Assembly (NCBI GenBank): GCA_030041475.1
Contig: JASHNU010000073.1
Location: forward strand, 186,001-250,000
Reading direction: 5' to 3'
Source: Candidatus Sulfotelmatobacter sp.
GTDB lineage: Bacteria > Acidobacteriota > Terriglobia > Terriglobales > Acidobacteriaceae
Length of the DNA stretch: 64,000 bases
Shown here: positions 8,365-17,914 of the stretch, piece by piece
Layout of the letters: each line of letters starts with the position of its first letter
Numbering within the stretch: position 1 is the stretch's first letter
Program-made: the position numbers and the translations under genes
The notes under the pieces: model-generated
What the model was told of the DNA's origin: nothing
What the model saw: only the letters and a program-made list of their open reading frames with translations
The model's database searches: none

Positions 8365-10815
8365 ATGAAACGCATCAATAAAGTCGCCATCCTCGGCGCC
8401 GGAACCATGGGCGCCCGCATCGCCGCGCATTTTGCCAATGCTGGCGTTCCGAGCTACCTGCTCGATATCGTTCCTCCTGACGCGGACGCCCCCGCGCGCA
8501 ACAAAATTGCAGCTGCCGGCCTGGATGCCGCGAAAAAATCGAAACCGGCGGCGTTTATGGAACCGTCTCTCGCCCGCCTGGTCACCGTGGGTAATTTCGA
8601 GGACGATCTCAAGAGTCTTGCCGACGTCGATTGGATCATCGAGGCCGTGGTGGAGAATCTCGAGATCAAGCGCTCGCTGCTGCGCAAAGTGGAGGCCATT
8701 CGCAAGCCGGGGACCATCGTGACCACGAACACCAGCGGACTGCCGGTGGGCAAAATCGCGGAAGGATTCTCCGACGATTTCCGCTGGGCGTGGTTCGGCA
8801 CACACTTCTTTAATCCGCCGCGTTATATGCGCTTGTTGGAAATCATTCCGACGCCGGAAACTGATCACTCCGCCATTTTTGCCATCTCTCATTTCTGCGA
8901 CGTCCGCCTGGGCAAGGGTGTCGTCATCGCGAAAGACACGCCTAACTTCATTGGCAATCGCATTGGCACGTTCTCGGTCTTGAATGTCATCCGGCTGATG
9001 CAGGAAATGGGATTGACGATCGAGGAAGTCGACGCGCTGACGGGACAGGCCGTCGGGTGGCCAAAGTCGGCGACGTTCCGCACCATCGATCTGGTCGGGC
9101 TCGACATTCTGGGCCACGTAGTCGGCAACATGACGCAGAATGTGCATGACGAACGCGGCGATCTGCGGCTGCCGGATTTCTTCCATCAGATGCTGCAGAA
9201 GAAGTGGCTCGGCGATAAAACCAAGGGCGGATTCTACAAAAAGGCGAGGGGCGGCGACGGCAAGGAAGACGAGCGCCTCGCGCTCGACTGGAAGACGCTC
9301 GAATACCATCCGCGGCAGAAGCCGAAATTCGCCGCCCTCGACATGGCCAAGAACATTGAGGACACGGGAGCGCGCCTGCGAACATTACTAGGCATCGACG
9401 GCGCGCCGGCCAAAGGCGACAAGGCAGGAGCTTTTCTGTGGTCAGCGTTGTCAGATCTGTGGACTTACTCGGCCAATCGCCTGCCGGAGATTGCGGATTC
9501 CGTCGTCGAAATCGATCGCGCGATGCGCCTCGGCTTCAACTGGGAACTGGGTCCGTTTGAACTTTGGGATTCCGCCGGAGTCGAGGCCACGGTTGCGCGC
9601 ATGAAGAAGGAGGGCAAGCCGGTCGCCGCGAATGTCGAACGCTTGCTGGCTTCCGGGCAAAAGTCGTGGTATATCGACGATCCGAAGTCGCCCGCGGGGC
9701 GCAAGTATTGGGACTCAGGGACCGTGAGCTGGGAGCCAGTTCGAGTTCCAGCGGGGGTGTGGTCGGTCACGGTCGCGAAGAAATCCAACGGAGTGGTGAA
9801 GAAGAACTCGGGCGCCTCACTGGTCGATCTTGGCGATGGAGTGGCTTGCCTCGAATTCCACTCCAAAATGAACTCACTCGGTGCGGACATCATCAGCCTG
9901 ATTACACAGACACTCAAGCCCGGCGGACCGGGAGACAGCTTCGACGCTTTCGTGATCAGCAATGACGCTGCGAATTTCTCCGTCGGCGCGAATCTGATGC
10001 TGCTGCTGATGAGCGTGCAGGAAGAGGAGTGGGACGACGTCGACCTCGCCATCCGCCAGTTCCAGGGAATGACGCAGGCAATCAAGTTCTCTCCGAAACC
10101 CGTGGTGTCAGCGCCGTTCGGGCTGTGCCTGGGCGGCGGCACTGAGATTTCGTTGCACGCTGCGGCACGCCAGCCCCATGCCGAGCTTTATACAGGTCTG
10201 GTCGAGATCGGTGTGGGCCTGCTGCCCGGTGGCGGAGGCTGCAAGGAAATGCTGCTGCGTGCCGTGGATAGTGCCGCGGCTTCGCGAGGTGGAACTGCGG
10301 CCTTGAGCGGTTCTCAAAAAGACGCGTTGGCGGGATCGGTCGAAATGCTGGAAGCGATGAAAAAGGCGTTTGAGACCATCGCGACGGCAAAAGTGGCGAC
10401 CTCGGCGCATGAAGCCCGCGGCCTCGGTTTCCTCGCCGACTCCGACCGCATCACCATGAACCGCGAGCGCGTGCTCTCCGATGCGAAGGCGCGCGCTCTG
10501 GAACTGGTCCGCGCGGGCTACGAACCGCCGGTGCCGCGTACCGATATTCCAGCGCCGGGCGAAAGCTTGCTGGCAGCGCTCAAAATGGGCGTTTACCTTA
10601 TGCGGCAGGGCGACTACATCACCGACTATGAGGTGAAGCTGGGCGGAAAGATCGCGGAAGTGCTCTGCGGCGGACACGTCACCCCGGGCACAGCGGTCAG
10701 TGAGCAGTACATTCTTGACCTGGAACGCGAAGGGTTCAAGTCGCTGTGCGGCGAGAAGAAGACGCAGGAGAGAATTCAGTACACGCTGAAGACAGGCAAG
10801 ACGCTGAGAAATTAG
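8365..10815 (+). CDS. fused 3-hydroxyacyl-CoA dehydrogenase / enoyl-CoA hydratase (FadN-like)
   Basis: This beta-oxidation enzyme hydrates enoyl-CoA and oxidises the hydroxyacyl-CoA with NAD. Its 816 residues show the dehydrogenase first: NAD loop GAGTMG at residues 11-16, then NTSGLPVGKIAEGF, THFFNPPRYMRLLEIIPT and KDTPNFIGNRIG. A crotonase domain follows (ANFSVGANLMLLLM, FGLCLGGGTEISLHA, GLLPGGGGCKEML). This order is that of Bacillus FadN, not of E. coli FadB, where the hydratase comes first. GAGG lies upstream of ATG 8365. It leads a set with a DUF3455-like gene, a thiolase and an acyl-CoA dehydrogenase. The preceding 244-base gap has no confident promoter. Confidence 0.92.
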   Translation: MKRINKVAILGAGTMGARIAAHFANAGVPSYLLDIVPPDADAPARNKIAAAGLDAAKKSKPAAFMEPSLARLVTVGNFEDDLKSLADVDWIIEAVVENLEIKRSLLRKVEAIRKPGTIVTTNTSGLPVGKIAEGFSDDFRWAWFGTHFFNPPRYMRLLEIIPTPETDHSAIFAISHFCDVRLGKGVVIAKDTPNFIGNRIGTFSVLNVIRLMQEMGLTIEEVDALTGQAVGWPKSATFRTIDLVGLDILGHVVGNMTQNVHDERGDLRLPDFFHQMLQKKWLGDKTKGGFYKKARGGDGKEDERLALDWKTLEYHPRQKPKFAALDMAKNIEDTGARLRTLLGIDGAPAKGDKAGAFLWSALSDLWTYSANRLPEIADSVVEIDRAMRLGFNWELGPFELWDSAGVEATVARMKKEGKPVAANVERLLASGQKSWYIDDPKSPAGRKYWDSGTVSWEPVRVPAGVWSVTVAKKSNGVVKKNSGASLVDLGDGVACLEFHSKMNSLGADIISLITQTLKPGGPGDSFDAFVISNDAANFSVGANLMLLLMSVQEEEWDDVDLAIRQFQGMTQAIKFSPKPVVSAPFGLCLGGGTEISLHAAARQPHAELYTGLVEIGVGLLPGGGGCKEMLLRAVDSAAASRGGTAALSGSQKDALAGSVEMLEAMKKAFETIATAKVATSAHEARGLGFLADSDRITMNRERVLSDAKARALELVRAGYEPPVPRTDIPAPGESLLAALKMGVYLMRQGDYITDYEVKLGGKIAEVLCGGHVTPGTAVSEQYILDLEREGFKSLCGEKKTQERIQYTLKTGKTLRN

Positions 10816-10827
10816 GAGAGGTCACTC

Positions 10828-11400
10828 ATGCCAGTCTTGGAGGAAAGCTTTCTGCCGGTTCGATGGCTAATGTTCAAATTAATGATAGTTCTCGTCGGAT
10901 CGCTGGCCGCCATGGCGCAGACAAGCGCTCCCCCAAAGGAAGCGGCGCCCGATGTGCCCGATGCGATCGCGGTTCCTGCGGGCTTGACTCCGGTCCTGTT
11001 CGTGCACGCCAAGGGATCGCAGGTTTACGCCTGCCAGGCAGGCGCGGACGGCAAGTTCGCGTGGACACTAAAAGGCCCGGAGGCCGAGTTGCGTGACCGG
11101 AGCGACAAAGTAATCGGCCAGCACTCCGCCGGGCCGACATGGAAGCTAAAAGATGGCAGCGAAGTCACCGGCAAAGCCGCGGCGCACGTGGATTCGCTCG
11201 ACGCGGACTCGATTCCCTGGCTGCTGGTGAATGTGGTCAGCAATTCAGGAAAAGGACAGCTTGCGAAAGTAACCGCCATTCAACGAGTGCATACGCACGG
11301 GGGCAAGCCCGGCGGCGAGGCTTGCGACGAAGCCCACAAAGACGCGGAAACAAAGAGCAATTACACCGCCGATTATTTCTTCTTCGCACCGGCAAGGTAA
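10828..11400 (+). CDS. DUF3455-like secreted protein
   Basis: This is a 190-residue protein of unknown function that resembles the DUF3455 family (LTPVLFVHAKGSQVYAC, FAWTLKGPEAELRD, HSAGPTWKLKDGSEVTGK, DSIPWLLVNV, GGKPGGEACDEAH). A hydrophobic stretch near residues 16-30 looks like a signal peptide. GGAGAGG upstream favours ATG 10828, although the ATG at codon 15 would give a more usual signal sequence. It lies 12 bases after the fused beta-oxidation gene, so it is probably in the same transcript, but nothing in it suggests a catalytic role in that pathway. Confidence 0.75.
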   Translation: MPVLEESFLPVRWLMFKLMIVLVGSLAAMAQTSAPPKEAAPDVPDAIAVPAGLTPVLFVHAKGSQVYACQAGADGKFAWTLKGPEAELRDRSDKVIGQHSAGPTWKLKDGSEVTGKAAAHVDSLDADSIPWLLVNVVSNSGKGQLAKVTAIQRVHTHGGKPGGEACDEAHKDAETKSNYTADYFFFAPAR

Positions 11401-11483
11401 CCGGGTGCTGAAGCGGAAAGGCGAGACAAAACATCGAATCGTAAGGACGTCGAATTGACAGTTCTGTTAAATGGAGAAATTCT

Positions 11484-12659
11484 ATGCGTGAAGTCGTGAT
11501 TGTTTCGTCGGTTCGGACGCCGGTGGGGCGCGCCTACAAAGGAACGCTCCGCGCTACGCGGCCGGATGAATTGGGCGCGGTTGCCATCAAGGGCGCGCTA
11601 GAGCGCGTGCCGAAGCTCGATCCCAGAGAAATCGAAGACGTGATTCTCGGCTGCGCCATGCCTGAGGCGGAGCAGGGGATGAACGTGGCCCGTATTGCCT
11701 CGTTGCGCGCGGGTTTGCCGGTAGAGGTTTCGGCGCTGACGATTAATCGATTTTGTTCCTCTGGATTGCAGGCGATTGCCATGGCGGCCGAGCGCATTAT
11801 GAGCGGCGGCGCGGACGTGATCGTCGCGGGCGGGACCGAGTCAATGACCATGATTCCGATGGGCGGCCACAAGATCTCGCCGAATCCGTGGCTGGTCGAT
11901 CATTATCCCGACGCATATCTTTCGATGGGACTGACCGCGGAGCGCGTGGCACAGCGCGCTGGAATTACGCGCCAAGCTGCGGATGAGTTCTCGCTGCGGA
12001 GCCATCAGAAAGCGCTGGCTGCGATCCAGGCCGGGAAGTTCGACGACGAAATCGTACCCGTTCCCGTGACTTTCAGCATGCCGAATGGCTCGAAGCCGAA
12101 GAAGCAGGAGATTCTGTTCAAGATCGATGAAGGGCCCCGCGCCGACACCTCGCTTGAAGCGCTGCTTTCTCTGAAGCCGGCATTCCATCTGAAAGGCACA
12201 GTGACTGCGGGTAATTCATCGCAGATGTCGGATGGCGCCGCGGCTGCGGTCGTGATGTCCGCAGAGCGGGCAAGAGCCCTCGGCATCAAGCCGCTGGCCC
12301 GCTACGTTGCATTTGCGACGGCCGGATACAAACCGGAAGAAATGGGACTGGGCCCGGTGTTCGCAATTCCGAAGGCCCTGAAAATCGCGGGGCTGAAACT
12401 TTCCGACATTGACGTGATCGAGCTAAACGAGGCGTTCGCGGCGCAGTCGCTGGCCGTGATAAAGGAAGCTGGGCTTGATCCGGAGAAGGTCAATCCCAAT
12501 GGCGGCGCGATCGCGCTGGGGCATCCGCTGGGATGCACGGGAGCCAAGCTCGCTGCGACCGTGATCCGCGAAATGAAGCGGCGCAAGGCCCGCTACGGCA
12601 TGGTGACCATGTGTGTAGGCGGAGGCATGGGCGCGGCAGGAATTTTCGAGAACGTTTAG
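11484..12659 (+). CDS. acetyl-CoA C-acyltransferase (thiolase)
   Basis: This enzyme cleaves 3-ketoacyl-CoA with CoA (or runs in reverse). The 391-residue length is standard. The acyl-accepting cysteine is C91 in [10 protein letters not shown]. The catalytic His is in [15 protein letters not shown] and the second cysteine in [14 protein letters not shown]. The start motif [14 protein letters not shown] is typical. Its place between the hydratase/dehydrogenase and the acyl-CoA dehydrogenase supports a degradative (FadA-like) role over acetoacetyl-CoA synthesis. Confidence 0.93.
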   Translation: MREVVIVSSVRTPVGRAYKGTLRATRPDELGAVAIKGALERVPKLDPREIEDVILGCAMPEAEQGMNVARIASLRAGLPVEVSALTINRFCSSGLQAIAMAAERIMSGGADVIVAGGTESMTMIPMGGHKISPNPWLVDHYPDAYLSMGLTAERVAQRAGITRQAADEFSLRSHQKALAAIQAGKFDDEIVPVPVTFSMPNGSKPKKQEILFKIDEGPRADTSLEALLSLKPAFHLKGTVTAGNSSQMSDGAAAAVVMSAERARALGIKPLARYVAFATAGYKPEEMGLGPVFAIPKALKIAGLKLSDIDVIELNEAFAAQSLAVIKEAGLDPEKVNPNGGAIALGHPLGCTGAKLAATVIREMKRRKARYGMVTMCVGGGMGAAGIFENV

Positions 12660-12790
12660 CTCCACGTCCGACGAAACGCCCTTGAAACTCGGGATTTCCG
12701 GCCTATCATTCGCGTCGCGCCCGAATTAGAATTGCATAGGGTTCCCGCCGAGCCCTTAGGGTGGCCGGCGGTTCATACGTGAGGGACGTC

Positions 12791-14590
12791 ATGGCGACAA
12801 CCACTGCATTACCCAAGACCAAAATTGCCGGCGGCAGCTTTCTGTTGGAGTCGCGGCAGCCGGAAGAAGTGTTCACTCCTGAAGATTTCTCGGAGCAACA
12901 CCAGCTCATCGGCCAGACTGCGGAGGAGTTCGCGGTCAATGAAATTATTCCTAACATTGAGAAGATCGAGCACAAGGATTTCTCGGTAACGCGTGACCTG
13001 CTGAAGAAAGCGGGCGAACTCGGCCTGGCTGGAGTCGAAATTCCTGAGGCGTATGGCGGCCTCGAGATGGACAAGGTCACTGCCGCCGTCATTGCTGATC
13101 ACATTGCGAAATACGCCGGCTTTGCCACCAGCTGGGGCGCGCATAGCGGCATCGGGCTCTTGCCGATTGTTTATTTCGGCACGGAGGAACAGAAGCAGAA
13201 ATACTTGCCGCGCCTGGCCACCGGCGAGATGGTCGGTGCCTATGCGCTGTCGGAATCGACCTCCGGTTCGGACGCCATGAATATTCGCGCCCGCGCTGAG
13301 CTTTCGAAGGACGGCAAGCATTACATCCTGAACGGCGAGAAGATGTGGATCACCAACGCGGGATTCGCCGACTTGTTCACTGTGTTCGCGAAGATCGATG
13401 GTGAGAAGTTTTCGGCGTTTCTTATCGAGCGCGGCTTCCCTGGATTTTCGGTCGGTGCAGAAGAACACAAGATGGGGATCCGCGGATCCTCCACCTGTCC
13501 CATCATTCTGAATGACTGCAGGGTGCCGGCGGAAAATCTTCTGGGCGAAATCGGCAAGGGGCACCTCATCGCTTTTAACATTTTGAACATTGGGCGCTTC
13601 AAACTGGGCGCGATGTGCATCGGGGGCGGCCGTGTGTCGATGGAAAACGCCATTGCCTATGCCAAGCAGCGCAAGGCGTTCAACAAAGTCATCGCAGACT
13701 TCGGGCTGGTGCGGGAAAAGATCGCCAACATGGCGACTTTACTGTACGTCGGCGAATCGCTCGTCTATCGCACGGTGGCCATGATGGACACGGCTCTGGG
13801 CGAGGTCGACAAATCGGCATCCGATGCCGCCAAGCAAGCTCTGAAGGCGATTGAAGAGTATGCGGTCGAGTGCTCTATTCTGAAAGTCTGGGGCTCGGAG
13901 ATGATCGACTACATCGTCGACGAGACCATGCAGATTTATGCAGGTTACGGATTCGTCGAAGAGTATCCGGCGGAACGGGCATATCGCGATGCCCGCATTA
14001 ATCGCATTTTTGAAGGGACGAACGAGATCAACCGGCTCATCATCACCGGCTTTTTGCTGAAGCGGGCGATGACCGGCCAGTTACCGCTGATGCCGGCCAT
14101 CAAGAAACTCATGGACGAAGTGCTCTCCGGACCTTCAGCCGGAGAGGAACTGGAGGGCGCACTGGCAGAGGAGCGCAAGCTGGTAGCGCAAGCCAAGAAG
14201 CTGGGACTGTTTGCGGCAGGCGCAGCCACGCAGAAATACATGCAGGCGATCCAGGATCAGCAGGAAATCATGGGTGCAATTGCCGACATGACCATTGAGA
14301 CCTACGCCATGGAATCGGCCGTGCTGCGCGCGCAGAAAATCGCCGAGGCCAAGGGCGAAGCGGCCGCGGCCTTGCCAATTGCCATGACGCGCGTGTATCT
14401 GTCACAGGCAATCGAGAAAGTGGAGTCAGCAGCTCGGAAGGTCATAGCCGCAGTGGCGGACGGAGACATGTTGCGCACCCAGCTTGCCATCCTGCGGCGG
14501 CTCGCGAAGTATGAACCGTTCAACACGATCGAACTGCGCCAACAAGTCGCGCAGAAAATGATCGAGCGCGGCAAGTACACGCTGGCGTAA
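12791..14590 (+). CDS. acyl-CoA dehydrogenase, long form (FadE-like)
   Basis: This FAD enzyme makes the first oxidation of acyl-CoA. Residues about 40-420 are the canonical fold: GLAGVEIPEAYGGLEMD, ALSESTSGSDA, WITNAGFADLFTVFAKI, GIRGSSTCPI and the catalytic Glu region RINRIFEGTNEINR. A C-terminal extension of about 150 residues, mostly helical, follows, as in Bacillus FadE (about 594 residues; here 599). ATG 12791 has GAGG six bases upstream. It closes the beta-oxidation set; the electron acceptor (ETF) is not encoded in the window. Confidence 0.92.
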   Translation: MATTTALPKTKIAGGSFLLESRQPEEVFTPEDFSEQHQLIGQTAEEFAVNEIIPNIEKIEHKDFSVTRDLLKKAGELGLAGVEIPEAYGGLEMDKVTAAVIADHIAKYAGFATSWGAHSGIGLLPIVYFGTEEQKQKYLPRLATGEMVGAYALSESTSGSDAMNIRARAELSKDGKHYILNGEKMWITNAGFADLFTVFAKIDGEKFSAFLIERGFPGFSVGAEEHKMGIRGSSTCPIILNDCRVPAENLLGEIGKGHLIAFNILNIGRFKLGAMCIGGGRVSMENAIAYAKQRKAFNKVIADFGLVREKIANMATLLYVGESLVYRTVAMMDTALGEVDKSASDAAKQALKAIEEYAVECSILKVWGSEMIDYIVDETMQIYAGYGFVEEYPAERAYRDARINRIFEGTNEINRLIITGFLLKRAMTGQLPLMPAIKKLMDEVLSGPSAGEELEGALAEERKLVAQAKKLGLFAAGAATQKYMQAIQDQQEIMGAIADMTIETYAMESAVLRAQKIAEAKGEAAAALPIAMTRVYLSQAIEKVESAARKVIAAVADGDMLRTQLAILRRLAKYEPFNTIELRQQVAQKMIERGKYTLA

Positions 14591-14602
14591 ACAGACCCGT
14601 AT

Positions 14603-14622
14603 AACACAGAGGACACAGAGGG
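14603..14622. repeat. AACACAGAGGACACAGAGGG repeat
   Basis: This short tandem-like element directly after the acyl-CoA dehydrogenase resembles the segment at 17781-17814. Such CACAGAGG elements occur between genes and may be a dispersed repeat. Confidence 0.5.
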
Positions 14623-14658
14623 GCACGGACTGATTCGGGTTGTTGGTGCTCCTCTGCG

Positions 14659-14928
14659 CTAACCAGAGGTCAGGGCCGCGTCCTTCTTCAGCCCTTCCAT
14701 TACGCTCTGGATCAGCTCTTTGGCGCCGGTCAGACTGTTCATGATGATTTGGATGTCCATGACTGGTTTGCCCGGCCAGCGCTGACTTTGGCAATAGACG
14801 CCGTGCTGGCCGACCAGGGCCATGGCGTCGGTGATCATGTCGAGTGTGACGGCCAGGCGGCCGCGAGGCACGCCCATCATGGTTTCGTAGCGCTCGAGTT
14901 CTTCCTGCTTTTCGTCGAATACGGGCAT
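14659..14928 (-). CDS. small conserved-looking hypothetical protein
   Basis: I do not recognise the family. The 89-residue product starts MPVFDEKQEELERYETMMG and is charged, with predicted helices and no membrane segment. The frame remains open upstream to 14997, but that extension is Cys/Arg-rich and looks non-coding, so I start at ATG 14928. No Shine-Dalgarno site precedes it. A TACAAT hexamer lies seven bases upstream, so a leaderless message is possible. It converges with the acyl-CoA dehydrogenase. Confidence 0.55.
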   Translation of the reverse strand: MPVFDEKQEELERYETMMGVPRGRLAVTLDMITDAMALVGQHGVYCQSQRWPGKPVMDIQIIMNSLTGAKELIQSVMEGLKKDAALTSG

Positions 14929-15033
14929 TGGAGGATTGTACCCGCCGCAACGCGGGGAGCATAATCGTCGCTGACAGAATCCTTCTTCAAACGTCAAAAG
15001 CTTCTTGAGGGCACGTCCTCAAAAGGAGAAACC

Positions 15034-15558
15034 ATGCAACAACGAATTACCATCTTCGCACTTTTCGCCCTCGTTTTCACTGCCGCTTCGTTCGCCCAGG
15101 GAAACCGGCCCAGCCCAGCTGCTTCGGCAACGTGCGATCTCGGCGGCGGCAAGACTGTTAAGACCGATTACTCCAGCCCGCGTATGAAGGGGCGAAAAAT
15201 CTTCGGCGACCTGGTGCCGCTGGGCCAGGTGTGGCGCACGGGCGCGAACGAGGCAACGACATTTGTCGCGAGCGCAGACCTTGTGGTCGGCGGCAAGACG
15301 GTTCCAGCGGGCAGCTACACGATTTTCACCATCCCGGCTGCGGACAAGTGGACACTGATCATCAACAAGAAGACGGGCGAGTGGGGAATCCCGTACAAGT
15401 ACGAGAGCGACGAGCTAGCTCGCGTGGACATGAAAGTCTCCAAGCTGCCTTCGCCGGTGGAGAATTTCACGATCGCCTATGACAAGGCGGGTAGTGGCTG
15501 TACGATGCGTCTGGAGTGGGAAACCACGCGAGCATCGGTGGACATCAGCCCTAAGTAA
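15034..15558 (+). CDS. DUF2911 secreted protein
   Basis: This is a 174-residue protein of unknown function with a clear signal peptide (ITIFALFALVFTAASFAQ). The body has the DUF2911 hallmarks DYSSPRMKGRKIFG, PLGQVWRTGANEATTF, VPAGSYTIFTIP and KTGEWGIPY. AAAGGAG precedes ATG 15034 by seven bases. This family is frequent in Acidobacteria and Bacteroidetes. It is monocistronic as far as can be seen. Confidence 0.85.
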   Translation: MQQRITIFALFALVFTAASFAQGNRPSPAASATCDLGGGKTVKTDYSSPRMKGRKIFGDLVPLGQVWRTGANEATTFVASADLVVGGKTVPAGSYTIFTIPAADKWTLIINKKTGEWGIPYKYESDELARVDMKVSKLPSPVENFTIAYDKAGSGCTMRLEWETTRASVDISPK

Positions 15559-15705
15559 CGTTCGACGAAATTCACAATCGTCTGATTTCCTGATGGTGGG
15601 ATAAGCTGCCAGGAATGCGGCGCTCCAGTCACCATAAGAAATGTCCGTCATTCATTTTCGTGCAGGCGTACAATTTCCCCAACGGCATTCTCACGGGAGG
15701 TGTCC

Positions 15706-15870
15706 ATGCCCGTTTACGATTACGTCTGCCTCGATTGTCATAAGCCCTTCGAAGTAGTTCTAACCCTGACCGAACACGACAAGGACGCTCCAAAGTGCCC
15801 GCATTGTGGAAGTAAGAACGTGGAGCAGGAGGCCGCCGCCTTCTTTGCGGTGACTTCCAGAAAAAGCTAG
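15706..15870 (+). CDS. FmdB-type zinc-ribbon protein
   Basis: This is a 54-residue protein that begins MPVYDYVCLDC and ends with TSRKS. Two CXXC knuckles, CLDC and CPHC, give a zinc ribbon of the FmdB/putative regulatory protein family, whose members are usually 50-110 residues and start MP-YDY-C--C. GGGAGG lies five bases before the ATG. The function of the family is not established. Confidence 0.82.
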   Translation: MPVYDYVCLDCHKPFEVVLTLTEHDKDAPKCPHCGSKNVEQEAAAFFAVTSRKS

Positions 15871-15910
15871 CGGGCTCAGGCGCCAGAGTCAGGCTGAACT
15901 TAGACCGCAC

Positions 15911-17773
15911 TTACCGCTTCTGTCGGCGAAGCGCTTCGATGGCTTGCTGCGCCTCGGTCAGATCGGGAGAGACTTCCAGCGCTTGCTGATAAGCACCGAG
16001 CGCATCCACAGGACGGCCAACCCGTTCCAATGTGCGGCCGAGTTCCAGGTACGCCTGCGCCGACGGCTGGATCGCGATTGAACGGCTCAGATTCGCGATC
16101 GCTTCCGGAAGATCGCCGCGTTTTTCGGCCAGCAATCCGAGCCCTAGCCAGGCATTGAACTGATTCTCATTCAGGCGCAGCGAGTGCATGAAATCGCCGT
16201 GTGCGGCCGCGTCTTCGCCAAGCTCTTCTTGCGCCGCGCCGAGATTGGCATAGATCTGCGCCAACAAGCCTGAGTCGGATGTAACAGCAATCGCGGCTTG
16301 ATATTGCTCAATCGCTTTGCGCATTTGATGGTGCGTCTGGAAATAGGCACCAAGGTTGGTATGGCTCATGGGATCGTTCGGGTTGATGCGCGACGCGGCC
16401 TCGAAATGAGCACGGGCCTCATCCTCTTTGCCTTCCAGAATCAGCGCGCCGCCGAGATTGTCTTCCGCAATGAAATTGTTCTGCGTCACGGCTAGAGCGT
16501 GTGACCAGAGAGCTTGGTTGTTCTGCCAGTAATCGATCTGGCGATGAGCAGCAAACGCCAGAGCGATCAACCACGCTGCAGCGGCTGCCGCTGGCCAGCC
16601 GCCGAGACCCGCCGCTTCCGCCAGGTCAGCGGCACCGAACGCGACCATGACAAAGATGCCGATCAGCGGAATGTAGGCATAACGGTCAGCCATGGCAGCG
16701 TCTCCCACCTGCACCAGTCCAATGACGGGAACGAGCGTTCCGAGGAACCACAGCCAACCGACGAGCAGATAGCGGCGGGTGCGGAACTTGATCGCGGCTG
16801 CGGTGATAATGATGAGGACGAGCACCGCGAGCGACACTTGCCACGCTGCGAGGGCCTTCCCGAAGTGCGGATATAAAGGGGCCAAGTGCGCGGGCCAAAT
16901 CATCTTCCACAGATACATCGCGTAGGCGAAGATCGCGTTGGCGATGCGCGCTCCGAAGGTGAATTGCTCGGTCGACCGCATCGCACCTCCGGTTCGCTGC
17001 GCGTGCAAAGTGATGACTGCACTCGCGGCCGACAACACCAGCAGGGGAACTTTTTCCAGAGCAAGCTTCGACCACGCCAATTGCGGCGAATCCGTTCCGC
17101 TGTTTCCACCATGTCCGATCGCGTGCGCGGTGCGAACCCGCATCAGCGGCCAGTAGTCCATCAGCAGCAAAACGAATGGCAGAGTGATCACCATCGGCTT
17201 GGAGGCGAGTCCAGCGGCGAACAAGGCGACGACCGCCAGATACCGCGTCCAATGCGGTTTTCGCACGAACCGGCCATAAGCCCAAAGCGCGAGGAGGAAA
17301 AAGAAGGCGCAGAGAACGTTCTTGCGCTCGGCAACCCAAGCAACCGACTCGACGTTGATGGGATGCACCGCGAACAACGCGGCAACAAATAGGCTCGGAC
17401 CAAGCCGGCGCGTCGACCCTACCAGTGTGAGAAAAAGCATAATCACATTGCCGACATGCAGCAGCATGCTGGTGAGATGGTGCCCCGCAGGATTCAAACG
17501 AAACAACGAAGCGTCGAGAGCGTGCGACATCCATGTCAAAGGATGCCAGTTGGCCTGCTCGGTTGACGTCAGCGCCCAAGCAACGGTGCCCGGCGTCAGT
17601 CCCTGGCGAACGTGCGGGTTCTCGGTGACGTAGCGGTCGTCGTCATAGTTGACGAACGGATGATGGGTGACCGGATTGTAGAGCGCGAGCGTGATCAGCG
17701 CGAGCAACAGACACACGAGCAGATTGCGTTTTTCCGGGGACGCGAACAAGCTCGCTGGTTCGTTTGCGGGCAA
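15911..17773 (-). CDS. multi-membrane TPR protein (TMTC / GT-C-like)
   Basis: This is a 620-residue membrane protein. The first 410 residues hold about ten hydrophobic segments, with a first loop containing NYDDDRYV (the acidic pair usual in GT-C glycosyltransferases) and HPINVESVAWVAERKNVL. The C-terminal 200 residues are four to five tetratricopeptide repeats (for example ARAHFEAASRINPNDP and AIEQYQAAIAV). This architecture is that of TMTC-like O-mannosyltransferases and is common in Acidobacteria. Protein or lipid glycosylation is a family-level guess. It follows gcvPB by 141 bases, so co-transcription is uncertain. Confidence 0.75.
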   Translation of the reverse strand: MPANEPASLFASPEKRNLLVCLLLALITLALYNPVTHHPFVNYDDDRYVTENPHVRQGLTPGTVAWALTSTEQANWHPLTWMSHALDASLFRLNPAGHHLTSMLLHVGNVIMLFLTLVGSTRRLGPSLFVAALFAVHPINVESVAWVAERKNVLCAFFFLLALWAYGRFVRKPHWTRYLAVVALFAAGLASKPMVITLPFVLLLMDYWPLMRVRTAHAIGHGGNSGTDSPQLAWSKLALEKVPLLVLSAASAVITLHAQRTGGAMRSTEQFTFGARIANAIFAYAMYLWKMIWPAHLAPLYPHFGKALAAWQVSLAVLVLIIITAAAIKFRTRRYLLVGWLWFLGTLVPVIGLVQVGDAAMADRYAYIPLIGIFVMVAFGAADLAEAAGLGGWPAAAAAAWLIALAFAAHRQIDYWQNNQALWSHALAVTQNNFIAEDNLGGALILEGKEDEARAHFEAASRINPNDPMSHTNLGAYFQTHHQMRKAIEQYQAAIAVTSDSGLLAQIYANLGAAQEELGEDAAAHGDFMHSLRLNENQFNAWLGLGLLAEKRGDLPEAIANLSRSIAIQPSAQAYLELGRTLERVGRPVDALGAYQQALEVSPDLTEAQQAIEALRRQKR

Positions 17774-17780
17774 TATCAGT

Positions 17781-17814
17781 AGTTAACCACAGAGAAGACG
17801 GAGGAACACAGGGG
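17781..17814. repeat. TTAACCACAGAG...ACACAGGGG repeat
   Basis: This element in the gap between gcvPB and the TPR gene resembles the CACAGAGG element at 14603. It is followed at about 17847-17925 by short runs such as ATCTGAAATC and CTGCAATC, which recur at 20854-20920. Confidence 0.45.
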
Positions 17815-17914
17815 AGGAAACGGGAACGACAATTCGGGGCTTGCGATTTCAGATACGGATTGAAGACTTAGGACGTCGCGGGCAATTGTGCAATCTGAAA
17901 TCAAAACTCTGCAA